NCBI GenBank assembly: GCA_025403435.1
Contig: CM046351.1
Coordinates: forward strand, 28,398,599-28,462,598
Source: Artocarpus heterophyllus
Taxonomy: Eukaryota; Streptophyta; Magnoliopsida; Rosales; Moraceae
Length of the DNA: 64,000 nucleotides
Reading direction: 5' to 3'
Below are positions 33,066 through 45,162 of this stretch, one piece after another; positions within the stretch are counted from its first letter, which is position 1, and the number at the start of each line of letters is the position of its first letter. Made by a program: the position numbers and the translations under genes. Below the pieces are notes generated by a model, which searched no databases, was not told the origin of the DNA, and saw only the letters and a program-made list of their open reading frames with translations.

Positions 33066-35847
33066 AAACAAATCTTTTATCTGTTCTGGATGGATGCAAA
33101 ATAATCTATATTTTATTAAACCTAAGATGGACTTATTGCTTAATGTTGAGATAAATGATAATGACTCAAAAAGGCTTAAAATTTCTCACTCTAATAAGAC
33201 TTATCTTTGGCATTTGCGCCTTGGCCATATTAACCTGAATAGGATTCAAAGGTTGGTAAGGGATGGACCTTTAAGTCACTTAAAGGTGGAATCTATACCT
33301 CAATGTGAATCTTGTTTGGAGGGTAAAATAACCAAAAGACCATACGGGTCTAAGGGCAATAGGGCCGAAGGGGTTCTATAACTTATGTATAGTGATGTTT
33401 GCGGACCGATGAACATCCGGGCACGAGGAGGGTATGAGTACTTCGTCACTTTTATTGACGATTACTCAAGATATGGGTATGTGTACCAAATGCACCACAA
33501 AAGCAAAACTTATGATAAGTTCAGGGAGTTTCGGGATGAAGTGGAAAAGCAATTGGGTAGACCCATAAAGGCACTTCGATCTGATCGAGGTGGGGAATAC
33601 CTTTCTGATGAGTTCTTGGGACACTTATTAGAGAATGGGATTTTATCCCATTTGACTGCGCCGGGCACTCCGCAGTAGAATGGCGTAGCGGAGAGAAGGA
33701 ATAGGACTTTGTTGGACATGATGAGTTATTCATCATTACCTTTATCCTTTTGGGGATATGCACTACAAACCGCATGTTATCTTTTGAACAATGTGCCTTC
33801 AAAATCGGTCCCTAAAACTCCTCACGAGTTGTGGACAAGACGGGAGACATCCTTAAACCATATTCGCATATGGGGATGTCCAGCTCATGTCCTGTTTAAG
33901 GATCCGAACAAGTTGGATGCACGTTCGGAAGTTTGCGTGTTTGTAGGATATCCAAAAGGGACTAAAGGGGGTTATTTTTATAACCCTAAGGAAAATAAAG
34001 TCGTGGTTTCAACTAATGCAACTTTCCTTGAGGAGAGTTACATGGACGACTTTAAACCTCGAAGCAAAGTGGTGCTTGAGGAGTTAAGGGGTGATCAGTT
34101 AGCTCCGGAGGTTCCGAACGAAACCATTCCGATCGGTGTAGAAAAACCAAACAAACCTGAACAACAATCTCAGGGGCTTCGGCGTAGTGGGAGGATCGGG
34201 CGTCAACCTGAGAGGTATATGTTCAATGGGGAGGTCTTTTTGGCTGAACCGGATGAACATGACAGAGATCCTTATACTTACGCAGAAGCTATGGAGGATG
34301 TTGATTCAAGACTCTGGACAGAAGCCATGAACATAGAGATGAAGTCTATGGAGACTAATCAAGTCTGGGAGCTTGTGGATCTTCCCGAAGGGGTAAAACC
34401 CATAGGGTGTAAGTGGATCTACAAGAGGAAAAGAGGAGTGGATGGAAAGGTCGAAACCTTTAAGGCTAGACTGGTAGCTAAGGGTTATACGCAAAAGGAA
34501 GGAATCGATTATGAGGAAACTTTTTCGCCTGTAGCCATGCTTAAGTCCATCTGGATTCTCTTGTCCATAGCTGCCGCTCTCGACTACGAGATTTGACAGA
34601 TGGATGTCAAGACGGCTTTTCTAAATGGCTATCTTGATGAGTCCATTTATATGGAACAACCAGACGGGTTCAAGGTCGCGGGTCAAGAGGGTAAGGTTTG
34701 TAAGCTGCTAAAGTCAATTTATGGACTTAAACAGGCATCCCGTTCTTGGAACATAAGATTTGATCAAGTGATCAAGACTTATGGGTTCTCACAAAATGTG
34801 GATGAACCATGTGTTTACAAACACATAAAGGATGGGAAGGTGGTTTTTCTACTGCTCTATGTAGATGACATTCTGCTAATTGGCAATGACGTTGGGGCGT
34901 TGTCATCGATCAAATTATGGTTGACCAAGCAGTTTGACATGAAGGACTTGGGTGAGGCTAATTTTGTTCTCGGTATCCAGATCTTTCAGGATAGGAAGAA
35001 CAAAATGATAGCTTTGTCACAGGCCGGCTACATAGATAAAATTCTCAGGAGGTTTGCAATGCAGGATTCCAAGAAAGGTGGGCAACCATCTAGGTCTGGA
35101 ATTACTCTTTCTAAGAAAGACTCTCCAAAGTCTTATGAAGAAAGAGAATACATGAAGAATGTGCCTTATGCTTCGGCAGTGGGTAGTCTCATGTATGCCA
35201 TGCTTTGCACTCGACCGGATATTAGCTATGCGGTCGGGATTGTAAGTCGATTTCAGGCGGATCCAGGACCGAACCATTGGGTTGCGGTAAAGCATATTTT
35301 CAAGTACCTGAGAATGACTCGAGGGTATATGCTTGTGTATTCGGGTGAGGACTTGACTCCTCTAGGATACACTGATTCGGATTTTCAATCCTGTCTAGAT
35401 TCTAGGAAATCGACTTCGGGGTTTGTGTTTACTCTGGGTGGCGGTGCCATCAGTTGGAGAAGTGCGAAGCAAGATTGCACTTCAGATTCAACGATGGAGG
35501 GTGAGTATGTGGCAGCTAGTGATGCTTCGAAAGAAGCAGTATGGCTCCGCAAGTTCCTTGGGGATCTTGAGGTAGTTCCTGGTATGGATAAAGCGGTATC
35601 ACTGTACTGTGATAACAGTGCAGCGGTAGCTAATGCTAAGAAACCAAGATTTCACAAGAAGAGTAAGCATATTGATCGGAAGTATCATGTGATAAAGGAC
35701 TTTGTTGAGGGCGGGCATGTCACGGTGTGCAAGATCGCGTCAGAGGACAATTTAGCTGATCCATTTATGAAGACACTTACTGGGAGAGTCTTCGAGAGGC
35801 ATGTGGAAGCTATGGGGATGCGAAATTTGCTGTATTTACTCACTTAG
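33043..35847 (+). pseudogene. Copia-C pol (integrase, RT, RNase H) with in-frame stops
   Basis: One frame runs from 33043 to 35847, broken only by stops at 33379, 33676 (CAG to TAG) and 34594 (TGG to TGA). GAG-pre-integrase LWHLRLGHINLNRIQ lies near 33210. The integrase core has FIDDYSRYGY and LRSDRGGEY, with Glu in [11 protein letters not shown] has MDVKTAFLNGYLDESIYMEQ near 34600 and an intact YVDD box (LLYVDDILLIG). RNase H contains SDFQSCLDSRKS and the usual C-terminal EDNLADPFMKTL. Catalytic residues are present, so inactivation is by nonsense changes and the upstream frameshift. Confidence 0.92.
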
Positions 35848-35851
35848 TGCA

Positions 35852-35861
35852 AGTGGGAGAT
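35852..35861 (+). promoter_or_regulatory. Copia-C polypurine tract
   Basis: AGTGGGAGAT lies immediately before the 3' LTR start TGTTAGACA. Confidence 0.75.
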
Positions 35862-37876
35862 TGTTAGACATGTATGCCCTAAGGGGTAAAAATGTAATAC
35901 GTTTTTGGAGACATTTTTATCAATAAAGAATTTATTCATTTATATATACCAAATCTTGTCCTCTTTATGTTCATATTTGTTGAATGTATGATAAGCAAAC
36001 AGTAGTCTGAGACTGTCAGTCTAAACCTTAAGAATTGGGCATATGATGGGATGATTATGCGATAGACACGATTCTTAGGGTGACGGTCTAAAACGTATGA
36101 TCCGCAATCGAGGGAATAAAGTTGGGCGCTTTATTCATGTAAAGATTGTTATGTTGTCTATATCCCTTTTGGGAGATGGTTTGTCTTGACCATCGGAGTT
36201 GGACTCCGTGAATAGAAACATTGGCACGTTGTCATAGGTGACGATGTGTTGGATCGGGACATAAAGTGAATTGATTTGGATTAATAATTTTGTCTTGGCA
36301 AATCGATTCACTTTAGACAGTCATTTGTATTGTATCTTAATCCTAAGATGAATAGTGGGCCCGTTGTCTCGACTTGTATCTTTTGATATACCAATGGGTG
36401 ACTCCTACATCTCTATAGTAGTATGCATGCCGGTACGTTGGAGGCATGACTCTTGATAGCGTAGACTTGTTATTCATAGATAAGGAATCCATAGCTCCTC
36501 TTTAGGAGTAATGATATCCTTTTATATGCATTGTCCTGTAATTGAAAAACTGGAGTGCTCAACCATTTGGATACATAGGTGTAACCGAATGGTATACTAT
36601 CTTTGGATAGTAAGTTTTCTAATGGTGAGACAATGGAACGTAAGATAAAAATAATCGGGAAGGTAAGACAGAACTTGTCCTTAAGCCGATTATGGATTAT
36701 CATATGGGGATACGATACACTATGATATGTCATGGAGACTTAGCTACACGAGCTTCGTAATTCTATAAAGTTTGAGAGTGCAGCTCCAAGCTTTTAGTGG
36801 AGTAGCGTTGGAGTTGATAATTGTGAAATGTATATCTGGGATATTGGGTTTCATAATTATCATGAGCTTGAACTTTATAGGTCCATTTTGGTCCCCTTTG
36901 CTAGCTCACAAAATCCTGTAATGACACGGCGTGCTTTTCCAATAATTGGTGACTTATGTCGGATTTATCAGATTGGTTTAAAATTTATAAGAATCAAATA
37001 ATTCATGTTTGTTTATCGGTTGAATTAATTTTGTAAGAAATTAGTTCAAGATAAACTTGTTGAATTATTGCGATCAGATAATTCTTGTCTGTTTATCGGT
37101 TGTTTTAATTTTGGATAAAATTAGAATAAGATAAACTTGTAGAATTATTGTGAATTGATTTATTTTCTTAGAGATTATCTTGATAAAGTTTGTTTTGATC
37201 AGATAACTTCTCTATTGGGTTATTTGAATCAAAACTGAGACTTTATCCTTTAGAATCTTGGGTGGAGAATAAATGATTCACGGAGATTTTTTCTTGAGAG
37301 TTCGGCCTGCCGGATGACATATTCGGCCTGCCGAACTGGCCTGTTCGGCCTGCCGATCAGCGGAGATAAGATTACGCGTTTTCACGCAGATTTTATCAGA
37401 TATTGATCTGAACTTAATTCTCTTTCGAGTTTTTGAGACCTAATCTGATATGAACTGACCCTAGGACCAATAGGTATAAAAAGGAAGTGAGTCTCATGAT
37501 TTACTCAGATCAATTTGAGAAATTAAGAGTGATACTCTTCTAGTGAGCATCTGAAAACTCCCTGAGAGCTTTTGTTCACAAATCATGAACACTAGCTTTG
37601 GGTTCTCTCTATTGGTTGGAAGGAGAGTCATCGGTGGAAGAGTTGTACGTGTGAGCCCACACTCACTCCGGTTGTGGATAGAGAATAGCAAAGAAGACCA
37701 GTTGGTTGAGGCTCTTCTGGAACGTTACTTCTCTACACGGATTGCGGAGGTTCTTCGGTACACTGAGGTTAGTAAGATCTGTCTAATTTATACATATAAC
37801 ATGTCAAACTTGTGTTTTGAAAATTACTCTGATGAAAAAAATTTTAAAAATTCTACTGCGCACTTTGTTTCCAACA
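35862..37876 (+). repeat. Copia-C 3' LTR (2,015 bp)
   Basis: Begins TGTTAGACATG, ends TTTCCAACA and is followed by TSD TTGCG. It holds three CGGCCTGCC motifs (37303, 37324, 37346), one more than the 5' LTR, and TATAAAA at 37475. Scattered differences from the 5' copy indicate that Copia-C is older than Gypsy-D. Confidence 0.95.
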
Positions 37877-37881
37877 TTGCG

Positions 37882-38244
37882 CTCTCTGTCGCGAGGAAAT
37901 CGAAATCATATATTTTTATGCTCAAAATAGTTATCAGGTAAATGAGAAATTGATGCTCACCATATGCCAATTGACATTTGGATTTTGTTGGAAAGAAGCC
38001 TAACTATGGAGTCCCACATTAGTTAGGCATTAAAGCTTGATATGGTTTTTAAATAGTTGCACTTTTTTGCTTGGGTAAGTTGTTGTACCTAAGAGGCTCT
38101 CTTACGTGCAGGGGGAGCACATCACGACCCCTATGAGTTAGGGGCCCAATGTGTACACGTATGACATAGGCGACGCAAATGTCGAGTTCGTTGAGCTTGC
38201 CTTGCAAGGGTTACATTTTACAAAATTTTTTATTGCTTCCAACA
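37882..38244 (+). repeat. Copia-B 3' LTR, right fragment (tentative)
   Basis: Follows the right TTGCG of Copia-C and so continues the sequence cut at 19417. It ends TTCCAACA at 38244. Together with 19324-19417 it would make an LTR of about 460 bp. A TGTTGGAAAG at 37988 could instead start a separate 257-bp solo LTR ending at 38244. Confidence 0.45.
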
Positions 38245-39862
38245 ATAAATCTGAATCTAGTTGTTGAGAGGCTTAATTGCTCAGTATTAATCTTGCTTAT
38301 AAAGCTGCAGTTAGCAGAGGTTAATAGCATTACATTATATGCTCATAATGCAGGTTAATGGCATTAAATTATATGCTCATAACACTCATTAGTAGAGGTT
38401 TGTAACCATCAGAATTAAGATGATATAACCAAGCTTATGAAACCGAAAATTAAGTGCACTATAACATCCCTTGACAAATATAAATATTAGGTCTTTCTCT
38501 ACATCTAGATACACACGAATTGCACAAAAGACACAAACCTTTTCTCTTGTTTTCGAGTTCTATTGCTCACTCTTTTTTGAGTTCTGTCAAGTGCTGTCAT
38601 AGACGGTTTTTAGTGATAGAGGAAGACACTATTTCAAGTTTGCTGGAGGCGATGTTCGATAGTGCATAGACCATCGTCGTTTGTCCTTGTATCTTAGGAG
38701 ACAGACGTCCGTCGAACCTGGTGCACAATTGGAGGGAACGAATCTGTTTCAAGAAAAGCGTGAGTCACATGTGCCTTGACTACCATTCTTGTTCCAATTG
38801 AGATTCGGTCACTGTTTCAAGGTTGAACCTTGGTTGTAATATCATGTTTCTAATTTCATGGTAATATTTCCTCCATTGTTTCCTTTATATTGCACCTGTT
38901 TATTGTAGGAAATAACAAATTTTGTCTAAGACTATTCACAATCAGAACAAATTAATTACAATATATACGCAGCTAATAGCACTAATACAGAGCATTAGTT
39001 GCTTTAACAAACTGCTACAATGTCTGCCAGCTTCTCTCCGATCCTTTGTTGCCTTGAATTTCTAGAAATTTGTAGACGAAGTTATAGAAGTTGGAATCCA
39101 ATAGATAGTGCGAATGTATATTATATCTAGAATAAATTTTTACTTCAATCTTGAGCTTTCTGCGGTTTTTCTGAGAATTTTGGAAAGGTTTGAGTTTGTT
39201 TGATGCTTCTCTAAGTATTTGCAGCCAGATAAGAGAAAGAAAAGAAGGTGAAAGAGACGTGGAACAAGAGGGCAATGGAAATAAAAGAACGATATAAAGA
39301 AAGAACGTAGAACAAATGAGGGAAAACAAAATATTTGTATGTACTTTTTGCAATGATGTACATGGAGGGAGGAAGGCATATAATTGAAAGGTATTATAGG
39401 CTCAAAGTGTTATGTGAGTAATCTCCACGATGGAGATAATTAATTTATTTATTATTATTGTTAAGGAAGTGTCAAAGCACTTCACCAAAAAGTTATAATT
39501 ACTCACATATAGTGCTTAAAGCACTAGTTGTAAGTCATTATACGCATTAGCAGTCTTTATAATATATTATATAGATATAGTTATTTAGTGATAATGTCTA
39601 TATAAAAAAGTAAATATTATATATGAACAATCCTTGCTTAGTGCATCGGACGTAGGTGGTGGATAATATGACCATACATCTCAATATCATATATGATTAA
39701 TATAATTATAAAAGTAATATGTTGGTTATGACTCATACATCACATAAAATTAGAAAAAAAAAATGACAGTAGTGTAACAAGACAAAATTATAAACTCACG
39801 CCTTGTATACAACACATTATAAAGCAAAATATTGTTATAATCATACGGATTCAACTTGCGTG

Positions 39863-39904
<42 letters not shown>

Positions 39905-39966
39905 TTCATACATAATCTATTACGATCATTATATATAACTAATTAGTATAACGTTTATAAAGAACA

Positions 39967-40002
<36 letters not shown>

Positions 40003-40680
40003 AGAAACTAAGAAAATAAACAAATATATGAAGTATGTTGAATGAAACGAACTGACAAATAATTATATATAAAGGTATATTAATTAAATAATTAGCTAAA
40101 AATCAATAAAATATCACACTATTATCATAACATCACAAGTGTTATAAGAATGATAAAAAAAGTAAATTGTGACATTGGCAAGAATTAAATTCATTATATC
40201 TTTCATCATTTTTGACATAAACTTCCCAAGTACATCGATCATTCATGGCTATCACCTGCAACATCACTAAACAAAACATTAATAGTAAATAACACAATTT
40301 TCATGGAAAGTCACACAAAGTCATTAAATGTCATGTATCATCCGTTATAAAAACGGCAGGCATTATAGCCGATCAGATGGAGGTGTGGGAGGAGGCTAGT
40401 TAGGGTGAGGAGGGAGAGGCAGGGGGGTTGGAGAGTGGGGGGTTCTTGTTTGGTTGTTTAGATGTTATTTTCCCAAACTGAATGGTTGTGATTTGATCTT
40501 GAAGATCAATGGTGAGATTAAACAGGGCATTTTTGTCATTTCAAACAAAAAATTAAAAAAGTTATGTCTAAAAGGTGTTAGTGTGATTAGTTTTAATGTA
40601 TGGTTGTTTTTGTAATTTGGTTAAAACATAAGAAGTGTCAGTATAATTAATTTTTTTTTTGGCTTTTTTTTAAAGAAACA
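38245..40680. other. Intergenic DNA, no gene recognised
   Basis: A short direct duplication (GGTTAATGGCATTAAATTATATGCTCATAA-like) lies near 38318-38385. AT and AC microsatellites lie at about 39861-39903 and 39968-39998. Open frames on the minus strand near 39015-39379 are low-complexity. Nothing is convincingly coding. Confidence 0.45.
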
Positions 40681-40682
40681 TC

Positions 40683-40690
40683 TATATATA
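40683..40690 (+). promoter_or_regulatory. Likely TATA box of the inhibitor gene
   Basis: TATATATA, 73 bp upstream of the ATG at 40763, is a reasonable distance for a short 5'-UTR. Confidence 0.5.
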
Positions 40691-40762
40691 CATGTGTAAT
40701 ATATGTGTGTTCTATCAAGCGCCTTGTTTCCACATCCATTTTATCATCAGAACTCAAACCAA

Positions 40763-41259
40763 ATGGCATTCAGTAAGATTTATTCCATGGTGCTCCTACT
40801 GATGTTGCTTGTGGCGACAGTAATAGCTTTTGATCCTGCAGATTCAGGTAAGAAACATTATAAAAATGAGTAATATTTTTCCATGAAATATATATATATA
40901 TATAGATATGACTTGGCATTTTAACACACACATATATGCATGCAAACATCTTTCTTAACATTTTCTCACATTTTCTTCTTGCAATATATGTATATCTGTG
41001 TGTGTATATATATTTAGGGAAGGAAGAAAAGTTTTGTTCTAGCTGCGAGTGCACATTTATCCATCCGAAGACAACAAATTGCTATCGGACGGATAGGAAG
41101 GTAGGTGGGTGCCCCTTAGCATGCAGCAACGAGTTTTGTATATGCACTAAAAGCCTTCTACCAACGTGCTCTTGCACATACGCGGTTGACAGCTGTTCTC
41201 CACCACAATGCCCCCTCGTCAACACTGCTGCTACAACTAAGCTTCCGAATGGAAATTAA
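40763..41259 (+). CDS. Atypical Bowman-Birk-type serine proteinase inhibitor, secreted
   Basis: Two exons, 40763-40847 and 41018-41259, with a 170-bp GT-AG intron, give 108 residues. Residues 1-23 form a hydrophobic signal peptide (YSMVLLLMLLVATVIAF). The mature part has 12 Cys in Bowman-Birk order: FCSSCEC, then NC, GGC, LAC, EFCIC, PTCSC, DSC and QC. The second inhibitory loop is CTKSLLPTC, with Lys-Ser at the P1-P1' site, the trypsin-inhibiting type. The first loop is longer (CTFIHPKTTNC) and has Phe-Ile instead of a standard P1-Ser. Classical inhibitors have 14 Cys. The two missing here are one of the leading CC pair and the second Cys of the CxC after loop 1. The usual Pro at P3' of loop 2 is Leu. 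A polyadenylation-like AATAAA lies at 41450. Such proteins defend against insect or microbial proteases; the double-headed activity is uncertain here. Confidence 0.8.
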
Positions 41260-41459
41260 TTACTAAGGGAGCTTGGTCTCCCATATAATATGATATTTTT
41301 ATTTGCTTCTATGTTCTATATAAATATGCTGTCCAAAGTCATGAGTAGACAGCTTGGGGGTAAGCTTGCGCTTTGCTTTAATTACTGATGTTGAGGCAAC
41401 TTTATATAAGTGTAAGCTCTTGTATCAGGCTTGAAAAATATGCCTTATTAATAAATTAT

Positions 41460-43170
41460 GGCTTTTATTATTACTTGTTGAAACCACATGAAATTTCATT
41501 GTGATTTTTATACATGTCTTTTTCATTTTAAGGAATTTAAGTTTTAGTTTTTATTTTTTCAGATTTTAGATAAAGTGATTTTTTACTTTTATTAGAAATT
41601 ATCAGAAATTGCATTTTGTAGTTTGAATAACACCTAAATATATTGAATTTTGTTCATAAAAGTAATAAACACTTTATCACAATCAAATATTAGTGGTTCG
41701 ACTTTAAGAAAAAAATAGAGATATAATAACTTGGAAATTTTTTTTATATTTCTATAATAAAAAAGACAGTGTGGAATCTATAATTATTTTTTAGCAAAAC
41801 ACAGTTGAAAAAAATATTTTAGTGTTGCTAATAAAATGTTTAAGTTAGAGAATTATTATTGTAATGATTGAGAAAATCCTCATTACATATTTAAGTCAAA
41901 GATTTTCCTACAAAATGTCATGTTTGATTTTTATTATTGAAGCATTTATGAAATTAATATAATATATATATTCTAAAATTTTATAGGGAATATTAAAGTC
42001 AATTTATTAACTTTTGTGATCAAGAAAATTCACATGATAATTTTCATCACGATTTAAGGTATTAGAAATTCTAATATGTAAATAACTTGAAATTTCGATT
42101 TATAAAAATTCCAAATATACTAGGGTGTTAATAGTGTACCGAGTATAACTCTTGGATACATGTGGAGCCTCAGTCAAAGACAATGAAGCACGCTTTTAGG
42201 GGAAGCCCTTGTATTGCTCAATTTTCCTTAAACTAAAACTCAATCCGGTCGTCTAAATTAGCAGCTTTTAGCCTTCAAATGTAATCTTTGAAATTCCATG
42301 AGTCATCCATAGCTAAAGGAAGACCGAAAATTTCCACACAGATCTCTAGCAAATTTACAAGGAAGCATAGCATGTCCCACTATTTCTTCCAAACACCAGC
42401 ACAAGGGACATCAAGAGTTTAAGTTAGACAATTACAACTTATTTATGTATTTATTATCTTTGTAATCTTTGTTATTAAAGGTAGTATGGACTTTTTATTA
42501 TTTCATGTAAGTCTATATAAGCCTTCTTTCCTGTTGTATTTCGTAGCACGTGTATTCAATAAGAAACCCTAGTTTTGTTTTGTTCCCAATTTCGGTTCTT
42601 GAATTCTCAAAGGGTGGAATTTTTTTCTTACGATGCAATGATGAAGCAGTAGGTAGAACGTTAGAAAAAGCGTGCCAGCATATATATGTGTGTGTGTATA
42701 TATATATATATATATGATTGGGAATCTTTGAGTACGGAATTCTCTTCCACCAACATTTATTATCTATTGAGTCCTATGGAAAAGAGTTATTTTGGAATGA
42801 GGCAGCAGCAGTTCATGTGTCTGCCTTATACTGCATAATAACCAAATCTATAGAATGCCTTATTTTGGAATGAAGGCGCCATAATGAGGAATATTGTCAT
42901 GGGAATATCTCCATGGAATTTATAGAATGGCTTGCACGTCTTTGTCGAAAATCAGTTGTCTAACCGCTGGGAAGTGTAGGAGTGTTGACAAAGAGGTATT
43001 CTATGAGTTTTTTTCTCTTTTCATAATGTATAGGTTTTGATTGTGGTTTTGTGTGTTTGTGTGTATGCATACATATACATATATATATACACACATTAGA
43101 TAACCTAAAATTATTGCTTTTAAAAAAAATTTATATTCGTTACACTTGTCTCCTACGATTAAGGCATCTC
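41460..43170. other. AT-rich intergenic DNA with possible LTR remnant
   Basis: No coding frame is supported. 42430-42620 resembles LTR-type DNA (a TATATAAGCC-like motif, then GTATTCAATAAGAAACCC), but no partner was found. A TG/TA microsatellite lies at about 42681-42714 and another near 43045-43095. Confidence 0.4.
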
Positions 43171-43173
43171 TAA

Positions 43174-43440
43174 TGCAATGTTAAATTGATGTACCAATGG
43201 CAGATTTTGACATTTGAGTATAAAAACCTTTTTACAATGCAATGCTTCTTTTAATGTCAAATTTGTTATATGCTAAACTTGTGGCAAATTTGTTATATGA
43301 GTATAAAAACCTTTTAATGTCAATGTTAAATTGATGTACCAATGGCAGATTTTGACATTTGAGTATAAAAACCTTTTTACAATGCAATGCTTCTTTTAAT
43401 GTCAAATTTGTTATATGCTAAACTTGTGGCAAATTTTCCA
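43174..43440. repeat. Direct tandem repeat, about 146-bp period
   Basis: CAATGTTAAATTGATGTACC occurs at about 43178 and about 43323, followed in both by the same long stretch including GAGTATAAAAACC and GTCAAATTTGTTATATGC. A shorter third part (GTCAAATTTATTATATGC) follows near 43461. Confidence 0.85.
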
Positions 43441-43499
43441 CCAAGAGGGAGCTATTTTAATGTCAAATTTATTATATGCTAAACTTGTAGCAAATATTC

Positions 43500-45162
43500 T
43501 ACCAAGAGGGAGGATGAAAGCAAGAACCACGTCAATTTGAGGACAATAAACCAAGTGCCTATTGAGAGGGAACCAAATGGATGGAGAATATATTATAACA
43601 TATTTAATCCTTTTTATTGTCCTCTATTATATCCTTTTGATGGTTTTAATTGTTTTTGTTTGATTTGTTTGTTTAGGTTTTTCTTTTCTTCTATGCTTAG
43701 TCTTACATTGAGGACAATGTAAGCATTAAGCGTGGGGGACGGATTTAGGATTTGTCTTTTTTTCCATAAAATAAAATAAAAAGAAAAAATGATACAAAAA
43801 TTTGAAATTTTTGCTTTGTTTTTGTCGTAGTTTAGGTTTTTAAGTCATTTTTGAGTCTTAGGATACGTTTCAACTTTCTTAATAAGAACTGAGCATTAAT
43901 GTTTATAGTTTTGATTGATTATGAGTAATGTTTTAAGTCTTGATATCATTTTTTAGTTAATATATCTTTATGATGATTATGCTCAATCTTTTTGCAAAAT
44001 AGTCATGTTATTCAGTACAAAGACAAGCATGCTAGGATGAGTAGATTCTTGTACCCTCACTTTAACTTTTACTTTAATTTTGACATGTAGGGGAACTCTT
44101 TCGGAGGTCTTTCGAGGCGATTGGTTAATCAACCATCACTTGAAAAATGATTAACGCACTATGATTTCTAGCACCATGGCCAAATCAACCGAGCCTTAAT
44201 TGATGTTCCAAGAAAAGATCCCTCTAATAAGCCAATTTCAGCCTTCAAGTATATATTTTTCTTTGACTAACCACATCTTCTTGCTTAGCCCAGTCATACT
44301 TATATCTTCACCCTTGTTCTAAAGATAAATTGGAGGTTTAGAGAGTAATTTCACGTATAAAAGAAATTTTCAAGGATTGCGTTGAGGGACAGAAGACAAG
44401 TATGGGGGAGAGAATCAAATCAAGAAAGGAAGAGAGAATTATTGGAAGGATAGCTCAAGAAAAGATAAGAAAAATATATTTAAAAAATTAAAAAAATAGA
44501 AAAAAAAATAGAAGGAAAAAAAAAGAAAAAATTTTCAATAAATTATCTTGAGCTTTTCTTTCATGATTTTGGATGTACAAGGCAAGTTACATTGAAGCAA
44601 AGGCCCGATACAATGATATCTAGCGTACGTAAGACTTTTATGGGGTTTTAAAAGGTTTCCCTTGAAGAATTCAATAATATCTCTAACTCTACAATGTTTT
44701 TAAGACCTTTGTTATATCCTACCTTTCGTTCTTTTAACCACTACCCTCAGCGCCGTTCCAACCATATCAAAGACCTTTTGATTTTAGGTGGTGCCTTTGA
44801 CGTAGTAGAGATTCGTATCAAAGAGGAGACTTATGACATTTTACCCTTTCAACCGAGCTTAGGTGATCATTTTTGTGAGGATTATAAGGGTTTATATTTT
44901 TTGAAGCGTGTATAGTTTCATCGTCAGTAACAATGGCTATTTCACACATATAGTTGAGTATGATTGTTATAGGATGTATTAGATTGAAAAAAAAAAAAAA
45001 AAAACTATTTGCTTTAATTCAATGCTTGTTTGATGTCAAAGTTGTAATCTCATATGGTTCTCTGAGACAAAAGATTGGAAGGTTAGAGTTTTTTGGCTTT
45101 ATTGTTATTTGCTTTTGTCTTAGGTATGCTCAATGACGAGCAAAGGTTAAGCATGGAGGAAT
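43500..45162 (+). mobile_element. Athila-like Ty3/gypsy 3' internal remnant
   Basis: ATTGAGGACAATGTAAGCAT followed by GCGTGGGGGAC (about 43710-43740) is the conserved text found downstream of pol in Athila-type elements. GACGAGCAAAGGTTAAGCAT near 45136 followed by a degraded polypurine tract marks the approach to the 3' LTR. Only short open frames remain (for example 44694-44915), none with a recognised domain. Gag and pol were not found. Confidence 0.6.

Larger units (their letters stand above)
19418..37876 (+). mobile_element. Copia-C: full-length Ty1/copia element with 2.0-kb LTRs, itself split by Gypsy-D
   Basis: LTRs begin TGTTAGACATG (19418 and 35862) and end CCAACA (30241 and 37876). 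A 5-bp TSD, TTGCG, flanks the whole (19413-19417 and 37877-37881). The primer site TGGTATCAGAGCC lies near 30244 and a polypurine tract AGTGGGAGAT at 35852-35861. The leader before gag is long, about 1.66 kb. The gag-pol frame carries one frameshift and several stops. Long LTRs and protein features suggest the Angela/Tork-like part of Ty1/copia, but that is tentative. Confidence 0.92.
12646..38244 (+). mobile_element. Copia-B: decayed Ty1/copia element, interrupted by CACTA and Copia-C
   Basis: Sequence resumes after the gap inside copia gag, runs through pol to 15741, then 3'-UTR, a polypurine tract (CATGTGGGGAT, 19313-19323) and the LTR start TGTTGAAAA at 19324. The coding part is clear, but its 5' LTR is lost in the gap. 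The 3'-UTR is split by CACTA-1 (15777-18777). The 3' LTR is split by Copia-C (19418-37876), with TTGCG on both sides. The distal boundary at 38244 (TTCCAACA) is inferred. Confidence 0.7.

Noticed and set aside
33510..33802. Minus-strand frames within Copia-C integrase
   Set aside because: Antisense shadows of conserved pol codons.
37988..38244. Separate 257-bp solo LTR (TGTTGGAA...TTCCAACA)
   Set aside because: No target-site duplication found; kept as an alternative to the Copia-B 3' LTR end rather than a separate call.
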